From an uncultured cyanobacterium (GTDB taxonomy: Bacteria > Cyanobacteriota > Cyanobacteriia > Cyanobacteriales > Nostocaceae): DNA of 64,000 nt. The stretch spans positions 62,001 through 126,000 of the forward strand of contig CAIVAU010000259.1 of the NCBI GenBank assembly GCA_903903925.1, given 5' to 3'. This document shows, one piece after another, positions 51,252 through 59,499 of the stretch. Under the pieces are notes generated by a model that saw only the letters and a list, made by a program, of their open reading frames with translations, had not been told where the DNA came from and searched no databases. How positions within the stretch are numbered: position 1 is the first letter of the stretch; each line of letters opens with the position of its first letter. The translations under genes were made by a program, and so were the position numbers.

Positions 51252-51839
51252 TCACTCCTCATGTCTTAAGCGAGAATTACCTTCTGCAAACATAGAACCA
51301 ATGGCTTCAGAGTCTTGATGAATAGGATTGTCAGTAGATTCCAATGACTTATTGGTTGAAAATACCTGATTTTTTAGAGAAACGAGGCGTTCAGGGTCAA
51401 TACCACTGAAGGTTGGCGGTAACCAAACTCGAACTATTAGCAATATCGCCATAACCAGTAAGAAGGCACATGCGGCTAAAATCTGGCTCCACTCTGCTTC
51501 CAACACTCCCCGCACAATCACTTCTCGCAGAACAGAGACAATGGACACTTCCACAGCTACACCAATAGATACTCGTTGCTCTTGTAAATAAATAATCAGC
51601 AAGCGGAATAACTCGACCAAAATCAACAGGAAGAGGATATCTGAAGTGACGGCTTTGAAGTCAAGGGGAGGTAGTAGCGAGTAGAATAATGCTCGCATCT
51701 GGATTGCCATGACGCTGAATAAACCAATACATAAGGAAATGATAATCAAGTCTTGGACGGTTTCAAGACATTGCACCAGTCCATTCCGACTTAACCATTT
51801 GTACCGATTCATTGACTGTTTGTTAACGGACTCGTTCAT
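51252..51839 (-). CDS. PsiE-like (phosphate-starvation-inducible) membrane protein
   Basis: 195 residues with four hydrophobic helices (LIIISLCIGLFSVMAIQMRA, ILFLLILVELFRLLIIYLQE, VAVEVSIVSVLREVIVRGVL, ILAACAFLLVMAILLIVRVW), typical of the PsiE family, with EQRVSIGVAVEVSIVSVLRE as the clearest match. Role unknown; some members are phosphate-starvation induced. It is 60 bp downstream of the flv1-type gene with STRR-like GACTCCT repeats in between and may belong to its transcript. Confidence 0.72.
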   Translation of the reverse strand: MNESVNKQSMNRYKWLSRNGLVQCLETVQDLIIISLCIGLFSVMAIQMRALFYSLLPPLDFKAVTSDILFLLILVELFRLLIIYLQEQRVSIGVAVEVSIVSVLREVIVRGVLEAEWSQILAACAFLLVMAILLIVRVWLPPTFSGIDPERLVSLKNQVFSTNKSLESTDNPIHQDSEAIGSMFAEGNSRLRHEE

Positions 51840-51847
51840 TTCTGACT

Positions 51848-51899
<52 letters not shown>

Positions 51900-53621
51900 T
51901 TAATATTGCCCACCCGATTTGCGGTGGTACACTGCCGTCATACCCCCAGGCTGTAGTACTTTGCCGTTGTCTACAACGCCATAAATTACCCAGTGATCGC
52001 CACACTCTACCCGGCTTTCAACGGTGCATTCCAGATAGGCGAGAGCATGACTGAGGATGGGACAGCCATTTTCAGCTTCTTGAGTTTCCAAACCAGCAAA
52101 GCGGTCTGATCCGGGAGCAAAAGACTTGAGGAAATGTCGCCTCAGGTTCATACCTTCCTGCAAGATATTCAGGACAAATTTATCTTTGGTATGCATCAGA
52201 GGTTCAATTGCTCGGTCTTTGGCAACTGCGACCGTTATTCCTGGAGGATTGAAGCTGACTTGGGAAACCCAAGAGGCTAGCATAGCGCTGGAGACAGATC
52301 CTCGCTTGGCGGATACCACACACAAAGGACTAACAATCCGCCCCACAGCTTGTTCGGTACGGTCAATTTGGGAGTCACTCACTGGTTGTCGGATGTTGCG
52401 AATTTTTTTCGCCTTTTTTAAAGCTTGAGCAAAATCAGTCCCAGCTTCTTTACATTGCTGGAGAGTCAGATCATCGGGTTTAAACTTGACCCGAATTGTG
52501 TCAAAGCCAAAACAGTAACCAGCATCTTTGAGCTTGCTTTCAATTTCATCAATTGCTTCGCCACTCCAGCCATATGAACCAAAGACACCTGCTAATTTGG
52601 TTTTGGCAGCAGTGGAAAGCACAATCCCTAAGGCAGTTTGCACTTGGGTAGGCATATGACCTCCAAGGGTGGGAGAACCAATGATAAATCCATCACATTT
52701 TTCGATGAGTGCTTGAATTTCAGATGGTTCGGTGAATTCGCAATTAATTGATTCCACACCTATGTCAGCTTTGGTGATGCCTTTGGCTATAGCCTGTGCC
52801 AAAGTTGCTGTGTTACCATAAGCAGATGCATAAATCAACGCTACGGTTGTTTCTTTATCCTTCTGCTGCTGACTCCACTGCCGATAGTCGTGGGTGAGTC
52901 GGCTCTTACTGTAGCGCACTAAGGGACCGTGACTAGGAGCATAGAGCTTAATGGATAAAGAAGCAAATTTGTCAAGTGCTATTTCCACCTGTCGAGATTG
53001 AGCAGCATGAAGGCAATCATAGTAGTGCCGTCGGTTTTCATCTAGGAGCTTCCAACCTTCATCAAAGATTTGCTCACCGCAGAGATGGACACCAAAGAGC
53101 TTATCGGTAAATAGAATACGAGTTGCAGGATCGTATGTATAAAGTTCATCCGGCCAGCGTGGGGTGGGGACAGGCATAAATTGCAGTTGATGACCTTTGC
53201 CTAAATCCAGAACTTCTTCCCCCCTTGCAATGTTAATTTTTAGCTCTCGTTCTTTAAAAGCTGTACGTAGAGCAACTGCACCAGGTTTAGAGCAGATCAA
53301 GGTGACTTGAGGGGCTAAATCTAGCAGTGCCTTCAAAGTCACACAACGATTCGGGTTGACATGACCCAAAATCACGTAATCCAGATGCTGTAGATCAATC
53401 TGCTGCTGTAATTCGTGTAGATAAATTTCTGTAAACGACTCCCCAGGAGGATCAACAAGAGCTATTTTTTCAGCCTGAATCAAGTAAGAATTGGCAGTAG
53501 TGCCTCGTTGTAGAGAGTATTCAACTTCAAATTTAAGTCGCTCCCAGGTGCGCGATCGCAGTATAGTCGTATCGGCATCAATCAAAGCAACCTGCACATC
53601 CCGTGGTTTAATGTCTGACAT
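51900..53621 (-). CDS. Flavodiiron protein, Flv1-type (non-canonical metal site)
   Basis: 573 residues: beta-lactamase-like domain, flavodoxin domain (ALIYASAYGNTATLAQAIAK) and C-terminal flavin-reductase domain (CVVSAKRGSVSSAMLASWVS). In the metal site the family motif H-x-E-x-D-H is replaced by H87-V-N89-P-N91-R92 (GHVNPNRC), so three of four ligands are changed; this is the mark of the Flv1/Flv2 class. Together with the canonical partner immediately upstream (gap 63 bp) it should form a heteromer that reduces O2 with NADPH-derived electrons. The absence of a third gene between them points to the Flv3B/Flv1B pair of heterocysts by analogy with Anabaena, not to Flv4-Flv2. Confidence 0.9.
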   Translation of the reverse strand: MSDIKPRDVQVALIDADTTILRSRTWERLKFEVEYSLQRGTTANSYLIQAEKIALVDPPGESFTEIYLHELQQQIDLQHLDYVILGHVNPNRCVTLKALLDLAPQVTLICSKPGAVALRTAFKERELKINIARGEEVLDLGKGHQLQFMPVPTPRWPDELYTYDPATRILFTDKLFGVHLCGEQIFDEGWKLLDENRRHYYDCLHAAQSRQVEIALDKFASLSIKLYAPSHGPLVRYSKSRLTHDYRQWSQQQKDKETTVALIYASAYGNTATLAQAIAKGITKADIGVESINCEFTEPSEIQALIEKCDGFIIGSPTLGGHMPTQVQTALGIVLSTAAKTKLAGVFGSYGWSGEAIDEIESKLKDAGYCFGFDTIRVKFKPDDLTLQQCKEAGTDFAQALKKAKKIRNIRQPVSDSQIDRTEQAVGRIVSPLCVVSAKRGSVSSAMLASWVSQVSFNPPGITVAVAKDRAIEPLMHTKDKFVLNILQEGMNLRRHFLKSFAPGSDRFAGLETQEAENGCPILSHALAYLECTVESRVECGDHWVIYGVVDNGKVLQPGGMTAVYHRKSGGQY

Positions 53622-53684
53622 AGATTGATTTTGTCGATAGGTTGACAGTTGACAGTTGACGGTTAGCTGTCAACTGTCAACAAA
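53622..53684. repeat. GACAGTT / AACTGTC inverted heptamers between the flv genes
   Basis: GGTTGACAGTTGACAGTTGACGGTTAGCTGTCAACTGTCAAC forms a long inverted repeat, TTGACAGTTGACAG against CTGTCAACTGTCAA, separating the two flavodiiron genes. It might attenuate read-through or stabilise upstream mRNA. Confidence 0.8.
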
Positions 53685-55409
53685 TTAATAATGATTCCCA
53701 ACTTGGCGATGGTGGATCGCAGGTGGGGTATCGGGCTTGGAAACGCGACCTGCGGAGACAGTGCTGTAGATGAGCCAGTGATCGCCACACTCTATGCGTT
53801 TGGTTACTTCACACTCCATATAAGCAAGGGCGTCTGCTAGGATGGGAGAACCATTTGTTGCTGGATAGGTTCTGACTCCTTCAAACCGATCAGCACCAGG
53901 AGGGAAGCGCTTGAGGAAGTGCTTCATCAGGGACTGATAATTACCTTCTTCTAGGACGTTGAGGACGAAGCGATCGCCTATATGTAGTAGTGACTCAATG
54001 GCACGGTCACGAGCAACAGCAACTGTCACACCTAAGGGTTTGAAGCTGGCTTGCGTTACCCAGGAAGCTAGCATGGCGCTGCTGAGATGGCCTTGGTGAG
54101 TGGTGAGAATGTACAACCCACTGCTCAGCCGTCCTAAGGCTTTTTCTAAGTTGTTATCCAGGGCTTTTATCTGCTTGATACTGCGCTCACGGGACAACCA
54201 TTGGCCCAAGTCAGTTCCGGCTTCTTCACACAACTTGTATGTCGTTTCTTCTGGTGTCTCTTTAACCAGAATTGGTGCAAAAGCAGGGTTCAACCCTAAA
54301 TCTCGGAACTTGGATAATAGTGGGTAAACAGATTCACTATCCCCAGACCCAGACTCAAATACACCAATAGATTGCTTGGCTTTGGCAGCCGCTAAAATAG
54401 TGTTGATCGCAGTTTGAGCATTAGCAGCGACTGAGCCGATAATTGGTGGAGTGCCAATCACTAGTCCAGCGGCAATGCTAACGAGTTCCTTGACATCTTG
54501 GAGGTCAGCCGACTTCAAATCCATCATTTCCACCGCCACACCAGTTTTTGTGATGCCGTAGGCGATCGCCTGAGAAAGACGGTCACTAAAACCATAGTCG
54601 GACACATAAAAGACAGCAACTGTCGTTTCTGCCTTCGCCTGTTCTTGGCTCCATTGACGGTAGCGATTTACTAGTTCAGTAACATGATGATGGAGCAGTG
54701 GTCCGTGACCTGTGGCAATGGTCGTAATCTCAGGCAACTCGTTCATCCGCTTGATTGCCGACAACACCGACCGAGCATTTGGGCCCATCAAACAGTCGTA
54801 GTAATACCGAAAGTCCTCTTCAATCAGGTCTAAATCTTCATCAAAGATATGGTCATCACAATAGTGCATCCCAAACGCATCACAGGTGTATAAAATTTGC
54901 GTTTTGGTATCGTAAGTAAATATGGTGTCGGGCCAGTGCAGATTAGGCGCAATTACAAATTCTAGAATGTGTCCGTTACCCAGGTCTAGGCGATCGCCAT
55001 TTTTCACAATCTGTTTTTTAAATGGCTTATGTACCCAATTTTCGAGAAACTGGATTGCGACTTTTGAACCAACAACAGTCACCTGAGGTGCAAGTGCTAG
55101 GAGGTCTTTGACCAATCCACTATGGTCAGGTTCGGTATGGCTGATAATCAAGTAATTCAGTTGTTCGGGGTAAATCAGCCCCTGTAGCATGTCGAGGTAC
55201 AGTTGGCGAAACTTTTCGTGGGAAGTATCGACTAAGGCTGTTTGTTGACTTTGAATCAAGAATGAATTGTAGGTGGTGCCATTTTGTAGCCCAAATTCAA
55301 TGTCAAAGCGATCTCGATCCCAGTCTAATGAGCGGATTGCCGTTGTATTAGACCCAATCTCCATAGATTGCAGCGTTAACCTACGTTGAATCTCAGCAAG
55401 TGCTACCAT
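53685..55409 (-). CDS. Flavodiiron protein, Flv3-type (canonical metal site)
   Basis: 574 residues with the same three-domain layout. Diiron ligands are complete: H91-T-E93-P-D95-H96 (SHTEPDHSGLV), with further His and Asp in HYCDDHIFDED and TGHGPLLHHH. Flavodoxin domain AVFYVSDYGFSDRLSQAI; C-terminal flavin reductase LYILTTHQGHLSSAMLASWV. First gene of the pair; its product should supply the catalytic iron centre and the downstream protein the partner. Acts as an electron sink preventing O2-linked photodamage, or in heterocysts protecting nitrogenase. Ribosome site AAGGAGG lies 6 nt before the ATG. Confidence 0.93.
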   Translation of the reverse strand: MVALAEIQRRLTLQSMEIGSNTTAIRSLDWDRDRFDIEFGLQNGTTYNSFLIQSQQTALVDTSHEKFRQLYLDMLQGLIYPEQLNYLIISHTEPDHSGLVKDLLALAPQVTVVGSKVAIQFLENWVHKPFKKQIVKNGDRLDLGNGHILEFVIAPNLHWPDTIFTYDTKTQILYTCDAFGMHYCDDHIFDEDLDLIEEDFRYYYDCLMGPNARSVLSAIKRMNELPEITTIATGHGPLLHHHVTELVNRYRQWSQEQAKAETTVAVFYVSDYGFSDRLSQAIAYGITKTGVAVEMMDLKSADLQDVKELVSIAAGLVIGTPPIIGSVAANAQTAINTILAAAKAKQSIGVFESGSGDSESVYPLLSKFRDLGLNPAFAPILVKETPEETTYKLCEEAGTDLGQWLSRERSIKQIKALDNNLEKALGRLSSGLYILTTHQGHLSSAMLASWVTQASFKPLGVTVAVARDRAIESLLHIGDRFVLNVLEEGNYQSLMKHFLKRFPPGADRFEGVRTYPATNGSPILADALAYMECEVTKRIECGDHWLIYSTVSAGRVSKPDTPPAIHHRQVGNHY

Positions 55410-55690
55410 CAGGAGCCTCCTTGTAAGTTATTTTACTTAAGTATTAAGTATCAAATTTCTCGGTCAATCCATGCTTAGAGATCAATATTGATCCCTCAAC
55501 AGAGCTCAGTAAATTGAGTTTGGCGATATTAGCCACTTATTGTCAGTTTTTTTGCCCTTGACTTGATGGTACTCTGAAATATCTATAGTGAAAAGCAATT
55601 AATTTATATCTCTGCTATAGGAATTTTCTATATATCTAATTTCAACAGATCCTAGTAGTGACAGCAATAAGTCAGACTCTTGAACCCATA
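55410..55690. promoter_or_regulatory. Promoter region of the flv genes
   Basis: 281 bp of AT-rich sequence upstream of the flv3-type gene, ending at the psb34 terminator. No unambiguous NtcA or other box was found. A TTTACTTAAGTATTAAGTA stretch near 55430-55448 is an AT-rich inverted sequence. Confidence 0.4.
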
Positions 55691-55695
55691 AAAAA

Positions 55696-55717
55696 ACCTC
55701 AGCTTTGTAGCTGAGGT
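55696..55717 (-). terminator. Rho-independent terminator after psb34
   Basis: ACCTCAGCT and AGCTGAGGT form a 9-bp perfect stem with a 4-nt loop; on the minus strand it is followed by TTTTTTTA. It lies 41 bp after the psb34 stop. Confidence 0.9.
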
Positions 55718-55757
55718 CAAAGAGGTTGATTCAAGCGAGATACAAATCAGATGTGTG

Positions 55758-55928
55758 TTAACTGGCGAAAAAGGCAACTAAAACGACAGAGGTAATCAAT
55801 GATGCAGCGAATAGACCTTGAACAACGTATTTGCGTTGTTCCCAAATTGCTGGGTACTGAGCAAAATAGACTTTGGGTTCTTTGGGGTAGTTGTTCAGAA
55901 TGCCGTCTTCGTTAACTGTGGTATACAT
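55758..55928 (-). CDS. psb34: Photosystem II assembly protein Psb34
   Basis: 56 residues beginning MYTTVNEDGILNNYPKEPKV with one C-terminal transmembrane helix (GLFAASLITSVVLVAFFAS) and the segment YFAQYPAIWEQRKYVVQG. This matches the ssl1498-type protein (Psb34) that binds the CP47 assembly module of photosystem II. Read from ATG 55928, a good terminator follows the stop. Monocistronic; RBS GGAAAC is weak. Confidence 0.85.
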   Translation of the reverse strand: MYTTVNEDGILNNYPKEPKVYFAQYPAIWEQRKYVVQGLFAASLITSVVLVAFFAS

Positions 55929-56199
55929 AGCTTGTTTCCTTTCTGTGTTTATTAACTTATGTAAATAAATATAACTTTATCGTTACAAAATGGCAAGATA
56001 GCTTGACACAGAAAAATAAATAGTATCCATAAGAGATGGTTATGGGAGTGAGGGGATGGTACAGCACACTAAATTTTGACACGCATATAGTCCGCGATCG
56101 CATCAGGTGCGATCGGGAGAACGTAGAACATCCAGGGAAGAAACGGGAGAAACAATAGAGAATTTGCTATTCTAGTAAACGTGATCACATAGTAATTAC

Positions 56200-56469
56200 A
56201 TGGAAAGCGAACCTATTAAGACACATCTCGTCAGAATCGGAAATTCTAAAGGAGTAAGACTTCCAAAAGCGCTTCTTGCAATCAGTGGGATTGAGGGAGC
56301 CGTAGAGATTGTTGCGAGCAAAGGTTCAATCCTCATTCGCCGATCGCCGAAGGTTCGTGCAGGTTGGGAGGAGCGATTTCGGGAAATGTCAGATCAGAGT
56401 GACGATATGCTCCTTCTTGGCGATGAACCCTTAACCCAATGGGATGATGAGGAGTGGGAATGGAAGTAG
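56200..56469 (+). CDS. mazE: MazE-like antitoxin
   Basis: 89 residues with a SpoVT/AbrB DNA-binding N-terminus (TKTHLVRIGNSKGVRLPKAL-type: IKTHLVRIGNSKGVRLPKAL) and an acidic tail (DDMLLLGDEPLTQWDDEEWE), as usual for MazE. Its 3' end overlaps mazF by 10 bp. HIP1-rich DNA (GCGATCGC-like) precedes it. Intact and presumably autoregulating the pair. Confidence 0.9.
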   Translation: MESEPIKTHLVRIGNSKGVRLPKALLAISGIEGAVEIVASKGSILIRRSPKVRAGWEERFREMSDQSDDMLLLGDEPLTQWDDEEWEWK

Positions 56470-56783
56470 CACGGTTTGAGGTATATCTTGTCGCCTTGGA
56501 CCCTACACTCGGAAGTGAAATTCAGAAAACTCGCCCCTGTGTGGTGGTTTCCCCTGACGAGATAAACCGCCACCTACAAACTGTGATCGTTGCACCGATG
56601 ACTACGAAGGGACGATCATACCCAACGCGAGTTCCGTGTACTTTTCAAGGAACGGAAGGGCAAGTAGCACTCGATCAAATCCGGACAGTTGATAAAGTGC
56701 GCCTTGTGAAAAAATTGCGAAGCCTCGAAAGCGAAACCCAAAGTGAAGTACTCTCGATTTTACAGGAAATGTTCGCCGAATAA
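56460..56783 (+). CDS. mazF: MazF/PemK-family mRNA interferase
   Basis: 107 residues from ATG 56460 (MEVARFEVYLVALDPTLGSE). Sequence-specific RNase toxin with the family blocks VYLVALDPTLGSEIQKTRPC, VVVSPDEINRHLQTVIVAPM and VPCTFQGTEGQVALDQIRTV with the conserved Arg in DQIRTVDK. GGAGTGGGA serves as its ribosome site inside mazE. Intact module; partner of the MazE-like gene. Confidence 0.92.
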   Translation: MEVARFEVYLVALDPTLGSEIQKTRPCVVVSPDEINRHLQTVIVAPMTTKGRSYPTRVPCTFQGTEGQVALDQIRTVDKVRLVKKLRSLESETQSEVLSILQEMFAE

Positions 56784-56791
56784 GGCAGTTT

Positions 56792-56890
56792 CTAGTGTGT
56801 TGATTCCACCTCAAAATCCTGATTCATTTCCCAATCATCAGGGGAAATAGCGGGTTCATTAGGGTCTGCCAAATAAGCATAGGGTTGCAT
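56792..56890 (-). pseudogene. Short acidic fragment downstream of the RHH gene
   Basis: A 32-codon frame MQPYAYLADPNEPAISPDDW ending EMNQDFEVESTH. The same frame stays open upstream of its ATG (SFEKKGTFTVNPLVN) and is offset by one from the RHH gene at 56940, suggesting the remains of an acidic antitoxin or fusion end. No family recognised. Confidence 0.35.
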
Positions 56891-56939
56891 ATTTACAAGG
56901 GGATTAACGGTAAATGTACCTTTCTTTTCAAAAGAGTTG

Positions 56940-57077
56940 TTAATTTTTGTATTTTTTTTCGATACTTTCTCTCAAGATTGAGGTTGCTAGTTCTTCAACA
57001 GATATTCCCTCTAAAGCCGCAGCTTTAATTAGAGACTCTTGAGTTTCTTGACTGATGTAAATATTAGTTCCAATCAT
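56940..57077 (-). CDS. Ribbon-helix-helix antitoxin-like protein
   Basis: 45 residues from ATG 57077: MIGTNIYISQETQESLIKAA with ALEGISVEELATSILRESIE-KKYKN. A strand followed by two helices, as in ribbon-helix-helix (VapB/RHH) DNA-binding antitoxins. A longer frame to 57125 adds an unrelated start. The toxin is missing; the sequence upstream (57126-57240) contains coding-like but broken remains such as KVSRILGEDAQEWISRTRGY. Confidence 0.55.
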   Translation of the reverse strand: MIGTNIYISQETQESLIKAAALEGISVEELATSILRESIEKKYKN

Positions 57078-57375
57078 GCTTAAACCTTGTATCAACAATG
57101 ATAACCTCGAGTCCGCGAAATCCATTCTTGAGCATCTTCACCCAATATTCGAGATACCTTCAAATGCCCCTTGAGGAAACTGATAGATGAAAACACCATC
57201 CATTTCATGTTTATCAGGACTATAGATTTTCGATAAAGTTATCATTCATTTTTTTGATTCCTTATTGCCCTAGAATGTACTATAAATTCGTTCCTTTCCA
57301 AGGATTATATAGGAATGGCACGGTTGTTAAGAGCACCCCACTGGCGGTGCACCACCCGTTATGAATGAAAGAAAC
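57078..57375. other. Broken coding remains, no intact gene
   Basis: The minus strand shows protein-like segments in different frames (KVSRILGEDAQEWISRTRGY; YSPDKHEMDGVFIYQFPQGA) interrupted by stops, probably a decayed partner of the RHH gene. The region ends at a heptamer array. No intact frame. Confidence 0.35.
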
Positions 57376-57434
57376 TCCTCCTATTCCCTATTCCCTGCTC
57401 CCTGCTCCCTGCTCCCTGCTCCCTGCTCCCTCTT
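57376..57434. repeat. STRR array of TCCCTAT/TCCCTGC heptamers
   Basis: About eight units of the same 7-mer family as the array at 3054-3284: TCCCTATTCCCTATTCCC then repeated TCCCTGC. Also ends next to a CTCCCTCTTG motif. Confidence 0.88.
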
Positions 57435-57577
57435 GTTTCTTGAGAGACCGCCCTTGCCCTAACTGGTTCTCAGCCTGGAGGCTGGGAAGGAGATGATACA
57501 AGACTTTGGGCGTGAATTCGCGTGCCATTCGACTATAATGGTAGCAAACTTGTAGAAGGGTATCGGAGACTATACCA

Positions 57578-57808
57578 ATGTCAGAGGTTGAAGATTTGGG
57601 AGTAACTGTAGAGGAGTATTTGGATGGATTGGCATCTGGCATTGATGTTTTGGAATTGAAGCGCCTTACATTAAAGGGAATCCCAACAAACTTAGCTTTG
57701 GAGGTGATGGAGATTGGGAAAAAAGCGATCGATGGGGTCGCTACGCCTGAAGAGATTGTTAGAGGATTAATGATTCTATCACCCTCCCTTAGAAAACAAC
57801 TCGAGTAA
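57578..57808 (+). CDS. Small hypothetical protein (76 aa), antitoxin-like setting
   Basis: 76 residues: MSEVEDLGVTVEEYLDGLAS then GIDVLELKRLTLKGIPTNLA-LEVMEIGK and REKxLE-type end (SPSLRKQLE). Acidic and helical, with no recognised domain. It converges with the DUF5615-like gene at 57789 (20-bp overlap of the 3' ends) and lies in a toxin-antitoxin zone. Composition supports coding; function unknown. Confidence 0.5.
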   Translation: MSEVEDLGVTVEEYLDGLASGIDVLELKRLTLKGIPTNLALEVMEIGKKAIDGVATPEEIVRGLMILSPSLRKQLE

Positions 57809-57974
57809 GGGAAAACAAAACACGCTCAAGTTCTGTAGCACGGTCAAGTATAAGTGGATCAGGTAAACCTGTTCGCCCGTCTTCTTGTACTGTCAATACA
57901 TCTACATTCCGAATCCGCAATCCATCTGTAATCCCTCGATGGACATTCTCATCCATGTAAAGAGCAATGCTCAT
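57789..57974 (-). pseudogene. Truncated DUF5615 PIN-like toxin
   Basis: 61 residues, MSIALYMDENVHRGITDGLR and IRNVDVLTVQEDGRTGLPDP-LILDRATELERVLFS. This is the N-terminal half of a DUF5615 PIN-like protein (LYMDENV, DVLTVQEDGR, LILDRATELxRVLFSxDxD). Relatives have about 120 residues; after RVLFSLTRVVF it stops, replacing the expected DDDL region. Its ATG overlaps the DUF433 stop by 4 bp. Confidence 0.7.
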
Positions 57975-58330
57975 GTAATTAATCCTTGCACACGGAGTCT
58001 TTTTGCTAATTGGGATTCTCCTGCTTCTAAACGTAATCTCTCCGCATACTCAAAGCGTCGCTTCATATCAGCGTCAATTTCTTCTCTATGCTCCCAGTAA
58101 TAAGCTAAAGCAGAATAAATCTGACTCATGCTCAGATGAGGATACTGAAAATGCAATTCCTCTGGGCTCCAACCATAAGCATGGACAGAAGTAACTAGTT
58201 CCACAACTTTCATCGAAGTTCCTTTGATGAAAGGAATATTGTACTCATCAACTAAGATATGTTTATATTCAGTGGTTGTTGTTTGATTCGTTAGATAAAA
58301 ATAGATGATTTTTATCTTCGATTGTAGCAT
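57971..58330 (-). CDS. DUF433 antitoxin-like protein
   Basis: About 119 residues. Core: EYKHILVDEYNIPFIKGTSM, KVVELVTSVHAYGWSPEELH and FQYPHLSMSQIYSALAYYWE-HREEIDADMK, the DUF433 helix-turn-helix domain. It pairs with the DUF5615 gene through a 4-bp overlap. ATGs at 58330 and 58369 are both possible; the Lys/Ile-rich N-terminus (LQSKIKIIYFYLTNQ) is unusual and may be non-native. Confidence 0.72.
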   Translation of the reverse strand: MLQSKIKIIYFYLTNQTTTTEYKHILVDEYNIPFIKGTSMKVVELVTSVHAYGWSPEELHFQYPHLSMSQIYSALAYYWEHREEIDADMKRRFEYAERLRLEAGESQLAKRLRVQGLIT

Positions 58331-58398
58331 ATATAATGCTATATTTGTGGGAACATAATTTGTGTGCAATCAGCCTTCTCTCGATTGACGAAGTGTGC

Positions 58399-59223
58399 TT
58401 AGGAAACCCCATCAACGATCGCTAATGTTTGCATTAGCCGATAGCATTCCTTGAACATTTGACCTTCTGATAAAAGCCGATACCATTGCTGTAACTGTTG
58501 CTTAACCACAGCGCGATGCGGATGATCAACATCTAGGGCTATAAGTTCCATAATTGCGGATCTTTGAGTGGGTCCCCGTCCCAGAACTCTCAGCCAGAGG
58601 GTTGAAGCGTCTTTCTTCAGTTCGCTAGTAACAACAATAGTTGTGCAAAAAGCAGGAGGTAGCTCGTAAACACCCGGAATATTGATGACAGATGCCTGTC
58701 CACCAAATCCTTCAATCTCTTTAGGGTCGATGGAGGGCACGATGATAAGTAGGATTTTATCATCATCCTCTAGCTGATCATTTTCCTGTTCATCTGTAGG
58801 GACTGGATTTTCCTCTACAGGAATGATACTGCCCCTAGCTTCAGCTTTCCAGGTCAACCCATGGCGCATACAAGTTCGTAACTCCCATGTATCCGGTGCC
58901 CAACGCAGGATTTCAATAATACACGGAGCTGATACGAGTTCTCCTAATAGCCCTAAAGATGTTCTCGATTTTTCCACGTTGGGTTCAAACAGAACATCTG
59001 CCAGTTCTGCTTCCGCAATCACCTCTGGGCTGATCATGATCTGAGGGTTAAGAGCAGTGATTGAACGGAGGTACTCAGTTCCCCAATCAGATCGAGAGGG
59101 GTGCTTAAAGATTCTCAGCTTTGGATCGCGGGGAATGGGTTCGTTGAGGTAAACATTTCCATAATCACTGAGTATAGCGTTCAGGTACTGCTGAGCAAAG
59201 ATAGCAAAGGCTGGGCGAAGCAT
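58399..59223 (-). CDS. Hypothetical protein (274 aa)
   Basis: Soluble protein beginning MLRPAFAIFAQQYLNAILSD. The N-terminus contains KxFKHPSRSDWGTEYLRS-like aromatic and basic segments; the middle has an acidic linker (ENPVPTDEQENDQLEDDDKI) and the C-terminus STLWLRVLGRGPTQRSAIME with LIALDVDHPHRAVVKQQLQQ. The C-terminal pattern resembles the tails of some cyanobacterial Rpn/PD-(D/E)XK-type proteins, but I cannot assign it. It is on the strand of the DUF433 gene, 68 bp upstream of it. Confidence 0.55.
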   Translation of the reverse strand: MLRPAFAIFAQQYLNAILSDYGNVYLNEPIPRDPKLRIFKHPSRSDWGTEYLRSITALNPQIMISPEVIAEAELADVLFEPNVEKSRTSLGLLGELVSAPCIIEILRWAPDTWELRTCMRHGLTWKAEARGSIIPVEENPVPTDEQENDQLEDDDKILLIIVPSIDPKEIEGFGGQASVINIPGVYELPPAFCTTIVVTSELKKDASTLWLRVLGRGPTQRSAIMELIALDVDHPHRAVVKQQLQQWYRLLSEGQMFKECYRLMQTLAIVDGVS

Positions 59224-59271
59224 GAGAGTTAGGAGTTAAGAATTAGGAGTGGGAAGAGGGGGGAGAATTGA

Positions 59272-59499
59272 TCACCGAATAATTTTTATTTGGGTGATCA
59301 GAGTTTCTATGCGAGTTTTACCGCAAGGTTCAGCACTTTGGCAATCGTTGACTCGCGCTTTACCATACGTTAATCGCACTTTCTTATTTAGAAATGTTTT
59401 TTCAAGAGCGCAAATTTCAAATTTTGCAGGAACTTGTTCATATTTTTTTCCTTTTTGATCCACTAGTGTAACATAGCAACTAATGTCACCATTAACCAT
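59272..59499 (-). CDS. Exported-type small protein with damaged N-terminus
   Basis: 75 residues from ATG 59499, MVNGDISCYVTLVDQKGKKY with CALEKTFLNKKVRLTYGKAR and NDCQSAEPCGKTRIETLIT. Three or four cysteines (SCYV, ICAL, NDCQ, EPCG) and short strands suggest a secreted disulfide-bonded fold. The same frame continues upstream with TFTSPVHGDQSVKSPTVATV, which reads like the end of a signal peptide, but it meets a TGA at about 59598 and has no start. The gene probably lost its signal sequence. No family named. Confidence 0.5.
   Translation of the reverse strand: MVNGDISCYVTLVDQKGKKYEQVPAKFEICALEKTFLNKKVRLTYGKARVNDCQSAEPCGKTRIETLITQIKIIR

Noticed and set aside
57388..57642. 84-codon minus-strand frame ending in REQGAGSRE
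   Set aside because: Driven by the heptamer array; the rest is antisense to the start of the gene at 57578.
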